This document shows, one piece after another, positions 50,049-57,803 of a stretch of DNA of 64,000 bases (position 1 is its first letter; every line of letters starts with the position of its first letter). The notes below the pieces were generated by a model, which saw only the letters and a list, made by a program, of their open reading frames with translations, made no database searches and was not told the DNA's origin. A program made the translations under genes and the position numbers. Source of the DNA: Kitasatospora sp. NBC_00240 (GTDB taxonomy: Bacteria > Actinomycetota > Actinomycetes > Streptomycetales > Streptomycetaceae); assembly GCF_026342405.1 (NCBI RefSeq), contig NZ_JAPEMU010000002.1, positions 310,001-374,000 of the forward strand, written 5' to 3'.

Positions 50049-50324
50049 CTACTGGGCCCGCTCGTGCGGGCAGACCTCGGCCAGGAGGTCGAGCAGGTAC
50101 TGCGTCACCGAGTCCGGGTCGCCGGCCCGTACCCAGGTGTAGACGGCGGTGCGCGAGCGTCCGTCGAGGCTCTGCGGGACGTACCCGTCGACCAGGCCGC
50201 CGGCCCCTTCGCGCTCCCGGGCCACGACCTGCCGGGGACGGTCCAACTCCTCGACCGGCACCAGGGCCTCTACGTCCTTGGTGTCCGGGCGGTCCCGGAA
50301 CTGGTGCACCCACTGCGTCTGCAT
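50049..50324 (-). CDS. ~89-aa repeat-family protein, copy e
   Basis: The 91-aa product reads MQTQWVHQFRDRPDTKDVEA, DRPRQVVAREREGAGGLVDG, YVPQSLDGRSRTAVYTWVRA and ends QYLLDLLAEVCPHERAQ. The core is changed (YVPQSLDGRSR for YILQRIDAQLH), so this copy may be degenerating or specialised. The leader GGGAAGGGTGGTTGGT precedes the ATG. The hairpin at 50438-50478 lies upstream, and block R1 follows downstream. Confidence 0.62.
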   Translation of the reverse strand: MQTQWVHQFRDRPDTKDVEALVPVEELDRPRQVVAREREGAGGLVDGYVPQSLDGRSRTAVYTWVRAGDPDSVTQYLLDLLAEVCPHERAQ

Positions 50325-50704
50325 ACCAACCACCCTTCCCGCCTCTCGCTCGACCAACCGGCCGTCCCACGCACCGAGGCCGGCGGGCGGGCCTGCCTGT
50401 TCGGCGGACCGGGCGACAGCGTCGGTGCAGGTGCCCGCCGGGACCCTTCGGGCCATCACCCGGCGGGCACCGCCACGCTCGGCGCCGGCTCCCGTCCGTG
50501 CCCCCTGGGCCTGGCGTGGGAGCGAGTGAGCGGGTGGGTTGGGGCTGGTCGGTGTCGGGCGCGCTGGGCTTCTCTTCTGCGTCCGCCTGGTGGCGGCCGC
50601 GCGGGTGGGTGGGGTGGGGCAGCGCCCCGCGGCCCCACGCCCGGGCCGACCTGCCAGGGCTGCGCCCGGGGCTGCTGGGGGAGTCCTGGGGCGGTGGGGG
50701 CGGC
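50325..50704. other. Leader of copy e and block R2
   Basis: The first part carries the conserved hairpin (GTGCCCGCCGGG and CCCGGCGGGCAC with a 16-base loop, around 50440-50478). The second part (50530-50640) is repeat block R2 with TCCGCCTGGTGGCGGCCGCG. No gene is seen. Confidence 0.45.
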
Positions 50705-50974
50705 TTACCAGGGGTTCTGTTGGGGGCGGTCCTCGGTGAGGAATTCCAGCAGGTAGTGCGACACCGGGTCGGGCTCGCTGCTCAGTACCCAGCCGTAGAC
50801 GGCGGTGTGCAGCTGCGCGTCGACTCTCTGCAGGATGTAGCTGTCGACCAGGCCGTCGGCTCCTTCGCGTTGGCGGGCCAGGGTCTGCCGGGGCCGGCCT
50901 CCCTCCTGGTCCGGGAGGTCGACGTCTTCGGCGCCCGGGCGGTCCCGGAGCTGGTACATCCACTGCATCCGCAC
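50705..50974 (-). CDS. ~89-aa repeat-family protein, copy f
   Basis: From a GTG at 50974 the product (VRMQWMYQLRDRPGAEDVDL, GRPRQTLARQREGADGLVDS, YILQRVDAQLHTAVYGWVLS, ending TEDRPQQNPW) is very close to copy a at 34195-34464. The leader is GGGGAAGGATGGTTGGT. Similarity to copy a continues upstream of both genes for about 60 bases (CCCTGATTGCGC). The two are the most recent duplicates of the family. Confidence 0.65.
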   Translation of the reverse strand: MRMQWMYQLRDRPGAEDVDLPDQEGGRPRQTLARQREGADGLVDSYILQRVDAQLHTAVYGWVLSSEPDPVSHYLLEFLTEDRPQQNPW

Positions 50975-51195
50975 ACCAACCATCCTTCCCCGCGAAGCAG
51001 CAGCCACCCCTGATTGCGCTGCTCGCGGCCTGCGTGGCCTGTTGGTCGGGTGGGCGGTGCTGTGCCTGGCCCGGAGATTCCGGGCCCTTCCCGGCCCACG
51101 CTGAGCACCGGTGCCCGCCCCGTCGCCGGAACGCCTTGCCCGGCGCCGCGCCCGGTGCCGGCCCCTGGGCCTGCCGGCCGCCGGTGGGGGCGGGC
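50975..51195. other. Intergenic before the metal operon
   Basis: The stretch starts with the leader of copy f and then has no gene. The last part precedes the MerR-type promoter. Confidence 0.4.
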
Positions 51196-51227
51196 TTGTA
51201 TTCGGTACCCGGGTACAGGTTTACCGT
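51196..51227 (+). promoter_or_regulatory. MerR-type promoter with operator
   Basis: TTGTAT (51196-51201, -35) and TACCGT (51222-51227, -10) are separated by 20 bases, longer than normal, with the palindrome GTACCCGGGTAC (51205-51216) in the spacer. This is the layout of promoters activated by MerR-family regulators through DNA untwisting. It drives the metal operon at 51279. Confidence 0.75.
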
Positions 51228-51278
51228 CGGAGACGTCCCCGCCCGCCCGCACGGCGCGGGGGCGGATCGGAGGACGCC

Positions 51279-51611
51279 ATGACCGGCCTGACCTGGGTGC
51301 CCGCCTCGTGCACCCTGCCCACCGAGCAGCAGCCGCTGCGGGTGGCCGAGTGGGACGAGCTGTTCGCCGAGCGCCTGACCGCGTCGACCCGGCCGGGCCG
51401 GCTGCGGCTGCACCTGGTCCTCGCCGGCGGCGAGGACATCGAGGCGAGGGTGCGCGACCTGGCAGCCCGGGAGAGCGGCTGCTGCTCGTTCTTCACCTTC
51501 ACCGTCACCTCGGCCGCAGGCGGGGACGTGCGCCTGGACGTCGAGGTCGACCCGGCGCACGAGAAGGTGCTGGACGCCCTCCAGGTACGGGCCGAGAGCG
51601 GCCGGCCGTGA
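51279..51611 (+). CDS. Small protein encoded with MerR (CCSFF motif)
   Basis: CGGAGGACGCC precedes the ATG. The 110-aa product contains CTLPTEQQPLRVAEWDELFA then DIEARVRDLAARESGCCSFF and TFTVTSAAGGDVRLDVEVDP. Proteins with the E-S-G-C-C-S-F-F block occur beside MerR regulators in Streptomyces. The vicinal cysteines suggest metal binding. The stop overlaps the merR GTG. The function is probably metal handling or sensing, by context. Confidence 0.7.
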   Translation: MTGLTWVPASCTLPTEQQPLRVAEWDELFAERLTASTRPGRLRLHLVLAGGEDIEARVRDLAARESGCCSFFTFTVTSAAGGDVRLDVEVDPAHEKVLDALQVRAESGRP

Positions 51612-52057
51612 GCACCGAGGGCCTGCGCTCCGGGCAGGTCGCGCAGGCGGCCGGGGTGAACCCCCAGACGCTGCGCTACTACGAGCGGCGCGGCCTGCTG
51701 CCCGAGCCGGACCGCTCCCCGGGCGGCCACCGCCTCTACGACGAGGACGCGGTCACCGCGCTGCGGGTGATCAAGGCCGCCCAGCGCCTGGGGTTCTCGC
51801 TGGAGGAGGTCGCCGAGCTGCTGGAGAGCGGCCGCCACCGCCACGGCCGCCCCGTCCCGGGCCTGCAGGAGCGGGCCCGGGACAAGCTCGCCGAGGTCGA
51901 CGCCAAGATCGCCGACCTCACCACCATCCGCAAAGCCCTCACCACCGCCGTCGCGGCCGGCTGCGACGACCTGACCCTGTGCGCCACCAGCACCTGCTGC
52001 CCCATCCCGTTCACCGACCTCGCCGAGGAGAATCGTCATGCCGGACCCTGCTACTGA
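51608..52057 (+). CDS. merR: MerR-family metal-responsive regulator
   Basis: The 149-aa product (GTG at 51608) has the MerR winged HTH (SGQVAQAAGVNPQTLRYYER then RGLLPEPDRSPGGHRLYDED), the dimer helix (IKAAQRLGFSLEEVAELLES), and a C-terminal metal-binding loop with Cys residues (AAGCDDLTLCATSTCCPIPF), as in Hg/thiophilic-metal sensors. It would bind the 51196 promoter and switch it on with metal. Genes before and after overlap it. Confidence 0.88.
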   Translation: MSTEGLRSGQVAQAAGVNPQTLRYYERRGLLPEPDRSPGGHRLYDEDAVTALRVIKAAQRLGFSLEEVAELLESGRHRHGRPVPGLQERARDKLAEVDAKIADLTTIRKALTTAVAAGCDDLTLCATSTCCPIPFTDLAEENRHAGPCY

Positions 52058-52352
52058 CCAGCCCGTCCCCCGCACCCCCAAGACCCTGGGCGCACTGGCC
52101 GCCCTGGCGTGCGTGGCCTGCTGCGCGCTGCCCGTCCTGGTCACCGCCGGCGTCGTCGGCGCCGGGGCCGGGGCGGTGGTGGGCTGGCTGCCCGCGATCG
52201 CCGCCGTCCTGGCCGTGCTCGCCGCGGGCACGTGGTGGCTGGGCCGGCGCCGGGCCGAGCGCGGCTGCGGTACGAAGGCCTGCGGCCAGGGCGGATGCGG
52301 CTGCCGGAGCAGCGAGGACCCGCTGCAGATCACCCCGGCCGCCCGCCGGTAG
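52038..52352 (+). CDS. MerT-like small metal-transport membrane protein
   Basis: The 104-aa protein starts inside the merR end. Two membrane helices (about residues 16-42 and 46-68) include LACVACCALPVLVTAGVVGA with a vicinal CC-A-L-P, typical of mercury transporters (MerT/MerE type). The C-terminal tail is Cys-rich (RGCGTKACGQGGCGCRSSED). It would take up or hand over a thiophilic metal to a reductase. No merA is seen. It closes the metal operon. Confidence 0.75.
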   Translation: MPDPATDQPVPRTPKTLGALAALACVACCALPVLVTAGVVGAGAGAVVGWLPAIAAVLAVLAAGTWWLGRRRAERGCGTKACGQGGCGCRSSEDPLQITPAARR

Positions 52353-52590
52353 GGTCGCCGTCCGTGACCGTCCTGGTCGCCGCCATCACCGTCCTGCTCC
52401 TGATGATCCTGACCTGACCTCTCCGGGCATTCACACCGCCCACCAGCACGCGCCCCGCCCCCGGCACCCGGCCGGGCAGGCGGGGCGCCCTGGCGAGCGG
52501 CGCGGCCACCGGCCGATCACCGCCACCGAGAGCACGGCGCCACCCACCGGCTCAGCTTCCTGCAGTAGCCCCGACCTGACGGAGGACCGG

Positions 52591-52689
52591 ATGCACCGCG
52601 TCATCGCTCCCAGCCCCGACAGTCCGAGCAGCCACACGGTAGGCGTGGACTTCGACGAGACCCTGATGTTCCCTGTCGAGTCAGCATGA
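52591..52689 (+). pseudogene. N-terminal piece of a HAD-like gene
   Basis: An ATG with GGAGGA six bases upstream opens MHRVIAPSPDSPSSHTVGVD then FDETLMFPVESA and stops. V-G-V-D-F-D-x-T-L is HAD motif I with both aspartates. Only 32 residues are left. The piece matches the frame missing from the C-terminal fragment at 56800-57184, so I read the two as one gene parted by the transport module. Confidence 0.6.
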
Positions 52690-52783
52690 TGAGATTTGGA
52701 GGACAGTTTCGCCCGTCGTGCCCTCCCAGGGCGCGGGGGTCCCCCGGCCGCCCCGTGAGCCGCTGACCGCGAAGAGGGACGCC

Positions 52784-53152
52784 ATGCCCGATCGAGCCTG
52801 GACCAGCTGGCTGCTGACGCGCGGCCCCGTGCGGGCGGTGGACATGCGACGTGCCGACCCCGGAAGCGTGGTGGTGGCCCTGCGCGGTCCGGTCGGCGAG
52901 AAGGACGGACAGCGCGTCGCGCGGGCCCTGGCGCACGTGCTGGCCACCGGCCCGCGCGAGGCACACATCGACCTCGCCCACGCCCGGTCGATGCCGCCGT
53001 CGTCCGTCGCCGCCCTCTTTCTTCCCCTCACGGTCATGGCCCGCGCGCACGGGGTGGCACTCACCGTCCATCGCGCTGACCCGGGTACACGGGCCGCGCT
53101 ACGGGGTCTTGGGCTGGATCGTGCCCTCGACTACAGCGACGAAGCCCCCTGA
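52784..53152 (+). CDS. STAS-domain protein (anti-sigma-antagonist-like)
   Basis: The 122-aa product begins MPDRAWTSWLLTRGPVRAVD and has the STAS beta-alpha pattern: SVVVALRGPVGEKDGQRVAR, then EAHIDLAHARSMPPSSVAAL and VALTVHRADPGTRAALRGLG. The phosphorylatable Ser and D-L region lie in IDLAHARSMPPSSVA. STAS proteins bind nucleotide-binding kinases in sigma-factor switches. It stands ~150 bases upstream of the antiporter gene. Partners in this window may be the HATPase protein at 20941, but they are distant. Confidence 0.7.
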   Translation: MPDRAWTSWLLTRGPVRAVDMRRADPGSVVVALRGPVGEKDGQRVARALAHVLATGPREAHIDLAHARSMPPSSVAALFLPLTVMARAHGVALTVHRADPGTRAALRGLGLDRALDYSDEAP

Positions 53153-53304
53153 CGCCTCCGGGTGCGAGGCCGCATGCCGCGACACTCGGCAGGCCGTCAA
53201 AAGCCCGTCAGGGAACCGTAAAAGTCGTATAAAGTCTGCCGTGGAGTGCCGGGAAGCCTGGTCGGCGAACAAGGGACACATCTCTTCTTCGCCAGGGGGC
53301 TCGT

Positions 53305-54606
53305 ATGGTGCTCATCGCTGTTTTCGGGGCCGCGCTACTCGTCGCGGTCCTCGTCTCCGGGCTCGCCGCCCGTACCGTCCTGTCGACCTCGCTGCTGTTC
53401 CTGCTGGCGGGCGCACTGGTCAGCGACGGCTTCCTCGGGCTGATCCACATCGCCCCGGACGACCCGATCGTGGTCATGACCGCGGACCTCGCGCTGTTCA
53501 CGGTCCTGTTCACCGACGGCATGCACGTCTCCTTCCCCGCGCTGCGCGGCGCCTGGCGCAGCCCCGCCCGGGCGCTCGGTCTGGGCATGCCGCTGGCGTT
53601 CGCCGGTATGGCCGTGGTGACGCATTTCCTGGTCGGGCTGAACTGGACGACGTCGCTGTTGGTCGGCGCGGTCCTCGCGCCGACGGATCCGGTGTTCGCC
53701 TCGGCGATCGTCGGCCGCAAGGAGGTCCCGGCCCGGCTGCGGCAGTTGCTGAACGTGGAGTCGGGTCTCAACGACGGGCTCGCGCTGCCGGTGGTGCTGG
53801 TGCTGATCGCCGCCGCCGGCCCCACCTCGCCCACCGCGGAGTCCTCCCTCGGCGTGATCGGCCTGGAGCTGCTCGGCGGCCTGGCCCTCGGTGTGGTGCT
53901 GCCGCTGCTGGTGAATCTGCTGGTGCGGGTGCCGCTGCTCGGCGCGGAGGCGAAGCTGCAGCCGCTGCTGCCGCTCGCGACCGGCGTCATCCTCTACGCC
54001 GCCTGCCACCTCACCGGCGCGAACCCCTACCTCGCCGCGTTCTCCGCCGGCGCCGTCCTCGCCTCCGTCTCACCCGAGTCCAAGGCAGCGTTCGAGCCGC
54101 TCGGTGAAGCCCTGGCCGAGCTGAGCAAGTTCGCCGCCCTGCTGGTCTTCGGCGCCCTGCTCACCCCACGCCTGTTCGGTGACCTGTCCATCGGCGGGTA
54201 CGTCGCGGTGGTCCTGGCGATCGTCCTGATCCGCCCCGCCTCCCTGCTGATCTCCCTCCTTCGTTCCCGCATCGACCGGCGCGAGCAGCTGGTCGCCGCG
54301 TGGTTCGGGCCGAAGGGCTTCGCGTCCGTGGTGTACGGGCTGCTGGTTTTGCAGGCCGGCATCCCCGAGGGCGAGCAGGCGTACACGCTGATCGCGGTGT
54401 GCATCGCCTTCTCCATCGCCCTGCACTCCAGCTCCGACGTGCCCGTCGCCCGGCTGTTTCGCGTCGAGGACCTGGTGCCCATCCCCGACGACCAGGATGA
54501 GAGCGCCCGGCCCGACACCCCCGCACCGACGCCGGCCCGACCGGCCGACTCCGTTCCGGCCCGACGGGCCGCCGACACCCACGTCCCCGCGACGAAGGAG
54601 ATCTGA
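53305..54606 (+). CDS. CPA1-family Na+/H+ antiporter
   Basis: The 433-aa membrane protein has about 10-12 helices. Key motifs are LTLVGAVLAPTDPVFASAIV-type (here LLVGAVLAPTDPVFASAIVG) and NVESGLNDGLALPVVLV, carrying the conserved Asp residues for cation exchange, plus FGPKGFASVVYGLL near the end. The C-terminal ~50 residues are cytoplasmic and Pro/Asp-rich. It would exchange Na+ or K+ for H+ at the plasma membrane. It is followed by a CBS protein gene after two bases, so gating by nucleotide is likely. Confidence 0.88.
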   Translation: MVLIAVFGAALLVAVLVSGLAARTVLSTSLLFLLAGALVSDGFLGLIHIAPDDPIVVMTADLALFTVLFTDGMHVSFPALRGAWRSPARALGLGMPLAFAGMAVVTHFLVGLNWTTSLLVGAVLAPTDPVFASAIVGRKEVPARLRQLLNVESGLNDGLALPVVLVLIAAAGPTSPTAESSLGVIGLELLGGLALGVVLPLLVNLLVRVPLLGAEAKLQPLLPLATGVILYAACHLTGANPYLAAFSAGAVLASVSPESKAAFEPLGEALAELSKFAALLVFGALLTPRLFGDLSIGGYVAVVLAIVLIRPASLLISLLRSRIDRREQLVAAWFGPKGFASVVYGLLVLQAGIPEGEQAYTLIAVCIAFSIALHSSSDVPVARLFRVEDLVPIPDDQDESARPDTPAPTPARPADSVPARRAADTHVPATKEI

Positions 54607-54608
54607 CG

Positions 54609-55082
54609 ATGCGCGCACGCGACCTCGCCGAACCGTTCCCCACCGTGAGTCTGGACGACCAGGCCCTGGACGCCGCCCGCCTCCTTGCCGAACACCGCCT
54701 GCCCGGCATCCTGGTCGTCGACGGCCCGGCCACGCCGGTCGCGATCCTGCCCGCCTCCCAGCTCGTGCGCCTGCTGGTCCCCGGCTACATCATCGAGGAC
54801 CCCTCCCTCGCGGCGGTCATCGACGAGGCCCACGCCGACCGGCTCTGCGACGAACTGACGGGGGTACGAGTGCGCGAGTGCCTCCCGAAGGACACGCCCG
54901 CGCCGGCCGTCGCCGACGCGGACGACACCGCCGTGGAGGTCGCGGCCCTCATGGCCCGCACCCGCAGCCCGCTCGTCGCCGTCGTCGAACGCCCCGCCGA
55001 CCGCCGCGGCGGGAGCGGCGGGGAGCTGCTCGGCGTCATCACCGCCTCCAACCTGCTGCACCGACTCCTGGGGAACGCGTGA
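54609..55082 (+). CDS. Stand-alone CBS-domain-pair protein
   Basis: The 157-aa product has two CBS repeats: MRARDLAEPFPTVSLDDQAL then AARLLAEHRLPGILVVDGPA, and VRVRECLPKDTPAPAVADAD with ALMARTRSPLVAVVERP and LGVITASNLLHRLLGN. CBS pairs bind adenosyl nucleotides and regulate transporters. It lies between an antiporter and an NhaD-type permease, with 2-base and overlapping junctions, and probably senses energy state for both. Confidence 0.85.
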   Translation: MRARDLAEPFPTVSLDDQALDAARLLAEHRLPGILVVDGPATPVAILPASQLVRLLVPGYIIEDPSLAAVIDEAHADRLCDELTGVRVRECLPKDTPAPAVADADDTAVEVAALMARTRSPLVAVVERPADRRGGSGGELLGVITASNLLHRLLGNA

Positions 55083-56380
55083 ACAACTGGCAAGCCTGGG
55101 CGGCGCTGGCGGTCTTCGCCGCCTCCTACGTCCTGATCATCACCGAATGGGTGCACCGGGTCGCCGCGGCCCTCGGCGGAGCCGCACTCATGCTCGCCAT
55201 CCGCGCCACCGACGACGAGTCCGCGTTCTTCTCCACCGACTCCGGCATCGACTGGAACGTCATCTTCCTGCTCATGGGCATGATGATGATCGTCGGCGTC
55301 CTCAAACGCACCGGTCTCTTCGAGTACCTGGCCATCTGGTCCGTGAAGCGCGCCCGCGCCAAACCCTTTCGCGTCATGGCGATGCTCGTGGTGATCACCG
55401 CGGTCGCCTCCGCGCTGCTCGACAACGTGACCACCGTGCTGCTGGTCGCCCCGGTCACCCTGCTGGTCTGCCAGCGACTCAAGCTCAAAGCCGCCCCGTA
55501 CCTGATCGCCGAGGTCCTCGCCTCCAACATCGGCGGGATCGCGACCCTGGTCGGCGACCCGCCGAACATCATCATCGCCAGCCGTGGCGGCCTGAACTTC
55601 AACGACTTCCTCGTCCACCTCGCCCCGCTCGCCATTGTCCTGACCGGCGTGCTGCTGGTGATGTGCCGGCTCATGTTCCGCCGGTTCTTCGTCTACGACG
55701 AGGACCGCGCCGCCGAGGTCATGGAGCTCAACGAACGCGAGGCGATCCACGACCACCGCCTCCTCGCCCAGGGCCTCGCCGTCCTCACCCTGGTCATCGC
55801 CGGCTTCGTCCTGCACCCCGTCGTCCACTACGCACCCTCGGTGGTCGCGCTCCTCGGCGCCGGCCTGCTGGTGGCGATCTCGAAGGTCGAGGTCAAGGAC
55901 ATCCTCGCCGAGGTCGAATGGCCCACCCTCGCCTTCTTCGCAGGACTGTTCATCATGGTCGGCGCCCTCATCGAGACCGGTGTCATCGAAACCGTCTCCA
56001 AAGCCCTCGCGGACGCCACCGGCGGCAACCCGCTCGGCGCCGTGATGCTCCTGCTCGTCGCGTCCGGGGTGCTGTCCGCGGTCGTCGACAACATCCCCTA
56101 CGTCGCCACCATGGCCCCCATCACCGCCGACCTCGTCCACACCGTCGGCGAGCCGTACGGGGTCGTGCTGTGGTGGGCCCTCGCGCTCGGCGCCGACCTC
56201 GGCGGCAACGCCACCGCCATCGGCGCCTCCGCCAACGTCGTCGTCCTCGGCATCGCCGAGCGCAACCGCACCCCCATCACCTTCTGGACCTTCACCCGCT
56301 ACGGCGCCCCCGTCGCCGCCATCACCATCGCCGTCTCCGCCCTCTACCTCTGGATCCGCTACTTCGCCCTCGCAGGATGA
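55079..56380 (+). CDS. SLC13/ArsB-NhaD-type membrane permease
   Basis: The GTG at 55079 overlaps the CBS stop as GTGA. The 433-aa protein has ~11 helices. Conserved blocks are IDWNVIFLLMGMMMIVGVLK, SNIGGIATLVGDPPNIIIAS (the G-D-P-P-N motif), EWPTLAFFAGLFIMVGALIE, VVDNIPYVATMAPI and DLGGNATAIGASANVVVLGI. These are of the ArsB/NhaD (ion transporter superfamily) type. It exports anions or exchanges Na+/H+. The exact substrate is not clear; NhaD-like with the CPA1 neighbour seems likely. Confidence 0.85.
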   Translation: MNNWQAWAALAVFAASYVLIITEWVHRVAAALGGAALMLAIRATDDESAFFSTDSGIDWNVIFLLMGMMMIVGVLKRTGLFEYLAIWSVKRARAKPFRVMAMLVVITAVASALLDNVTTVLLVAPVTLLVCQRLKLKAAPYLIAEVLASNIGGIATLVGDPPNIIIASRGGLNFNDFLVHLAPLAIVLTGVLLVMCRLMFRRFFVYDEDRAAEVMELNEREAIHDHRLLAQGLAVLTLVIAGFVLHPVVHYAPSVVALLGAGLLVAISKVEVKDILAEVEWPTLAFFAGLFIMVGALIETGVIETVSKALADATGGNPLGAVMLLLVASGVLSAVVDNIPYVATMAPITADLVHTVGEPYGVVLWWALALGADLGGNATAIGASANVVVLGIAERNRTPITFWTFTRYGAPVAAITIAVSALYLWIRYFALAG

Positions 56381-56799
56381 AAACCCTGGACGTGGTCACG
56401 CGTCCGACACCGGAACCCGTCCTCGATCCTGACCAGTGCTGCCCTGGCCGACAGACAAGCAGCGCAGCCCCCGACGGTCCCCCAGGGCACCGCTACCCGC
56501 GCGCGACGACCTCTCTTCGAATTTGGCCCGCAGCGCTCTTCCTTCCGGACGGCACGGGGCCTCCGGCGGGCTGCTGATCCGGGCCGCTAACGCCGCCCGG
56601 GCCGGACTCGGTTTGGCCCTGCTGGCAGGGCCGTCGGCCGGCCTCACCGCGCCGATCACGAAATCGCGGCTGCCGCCGGACCCGGGCCTTGACGGCCCTT
56701 TCCGCGCTCATCGATCACCAGGCGGGCACCCGGGCCGGGCCGACCCAGGGGGCAACAGCGAGTGCCACCAGCAATCCACCGTGGGAGCCCCTGGCCCTT
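56381..56799. other. Region without a gene
   Basis: No convincing frame or terminator is seen between the permease gene and the HAD fragment. Forward frames are Pro/Arg-rich. One short segment (RAGLGLALLAGPSAGLTAPI) may be a decayed coding remnant. Confidence 0.35.
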
Positions 56800-57184
56800 C
56801 GACACGCTGACGTTATAGGGAACTCACCCAGGCCGGCCCCTGGCTCGGCGGCCGCATCGGCCTGCCCCAACCCGGCGCCATCGACGCACTGCGCGCTCTC
56901 GCCCGGCGCCGGGCCGTTTTCGTCTACACGGCCCGGCCGCGAGTCTTCTTGCCGGAGGTCGCCGACTGGGTCACCTGGTACTCCGGCCTGCCGGCCTTCG
57001 TCGACCCCGATCCCGAGCGCGCGTACTGGGGCGTGGGGAAATCCTGGTCACCAACCTCAAGCTCGGCGCAGCCGCGTACGTCTGCGACAAGGCCGTGCAC
57101 TTCGACGGCGACTGGACCGCCGCCCTGCCCGTCGTCACCCGCGCCATCGGCCTCGACCCCGCCACCGTCCGTCCGTCCATCTGA
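56800..57184 (+). pseudogene. C-terminal piece of a HAD-like gene, frameshifted
   Basis: From about 56825 the sequence reads ELTQAGPWLGGRIGLPQPGA then IDALRALARRRAVFVYTARP (HAD motif II region, T-A-R-P) and VFLPEVADWVTWYSGLPAFV. A one-base shift near 57030 is needed to continue with GEILVTNLKLGAAAYVCDKA then VHFDGDWTAALPVVTRAIGL (motif III/IV region). The N-terminus with the DFD motif is missing and found at 52591-52689. The gene is inactive. The 4.1 kb between the pieces is the transport module. Confidence 0.65.
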
Positions 57185-57379
57185 TCCCCGTACGACGAAG
57201 GGCCTGTTCCCCGGCACTCAGCCGGAGGGGCAGGCCCTTTTCTGCGTTTCGGTCCCGGCATCCAGCTCTGTCTGGCGCAGGGCCGCCGGTGGGTGGCCGA
57301 AACGGCGGTCTTGCCCGATCTTGCGCCCGGCCCCACCGTGCACTCCAGGGCCCGACCGGGCCCGGGTGAGGAGACCGCC

Positions 57380-57637
57380 ATGTCCACGAACCCCACCGCC
57401 GCCAACCTCCGCAACCGCGCCCGCAACTGGCAGGGCATCGCGGCCGCCTGGACCGCCATCGCCATCCAACACACCCTCGCCGGCGCTGGCATCCGCCAGC
57501 GCTACAAGACCCAGCGCGACCGCGCCATCCGCGCCGCCCTCCTCAGAGGCGTCCCCGTCGAACCCCTCGCCAACCGACTGCGCCTCGCAACCAACACGGT
57601 CCGCGCTATCAAGCGCGGCGAGCGCACCGCCGAGTAG
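57380..57637 (+). CDS. Small HTH-like protein, 85 aa
   Basis: The ATG opens MSTNPTAANLRNRARNWQGI, followed by helices and RGVPVEPLANRLRLATNTVR then AIKRGERTAE, a typical helix-turn-helix of the 'L-A-x-x-L-x-x-x-x-x-T-V-R' type. The product is basic. It stands upstream of the candidate centromere and is convergent with parB, with a terminator between. It may regulate partition or copy number, but no direct evidence exists. Confidence 0.6.
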   Translation: MSTNPTAANLRNRARNWQGIAAAWTAIAIQHTLAGAGIRQRYKTQRDRAIRAALLRGVPVEPLANRLRLATNTVRAIKRGERTAE

Positions 57638-57651
57638 CCGCAACGAACGAC

Positions 57652-57689
57652 GGCCCCGCACCCGGCACTGGCCGGGGAGCGGGGCCTTT
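57652..57689 (+). terminator. Terminator hairpin with T-run
   Basis: GGCCCCGC (57652-57659) pairs with GCGGGGCC (57679-57686), inner stem CCCGGC/GCCGGG, followed by TTT. It ends the small HTH gene. Confidence 0.75.
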
Positions 57690-57720
57690 CGCGTCTTCTG
57701 CCCCCGCCGACGGCCGGATC

Positions 57721-57790
57721 TGTCCAATTGGACACATTGGGAATCGTGGCGGGGCCGTGGGCCGGATCTGTCCAATGGGGCAGATCCGGC
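57721..57790. promoter_or_regulatory. Candidate parS sites 1 and 2
   Basis: TGTCCAATTGGACA (57721-57734) is a perfect 14-bp palindrome. A diverged copy TGTCCAATGGGGCA (57769-57782) lies within a larger dyad, GCCGGATCTG...CAGATCCGGC (57761-57790). Both are preceded by GCCGGATC. They lie just after the parB stop. Further perfect copies are at 58207-58220 and 61945-61958. Confidence 0.7.
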
Positions 57791-57803
57791 TCCCGAAGGG
57801 GCG

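Noticed and set aside
54497..55076. Upstream extension of the NhaD-type permease frame
   Set aside because: It overlaps the antiporter tail and the CBS gene in another frame, and the GTG at 55079 with GTGA overlap is a natural start.
57721..57734. Chromosomal-type parS (GTTTCACGTGAAAC)
   Set aside because: The palindrome here is TGTCCAATTGGACA, which is unrelated to the chromosomal consensus.
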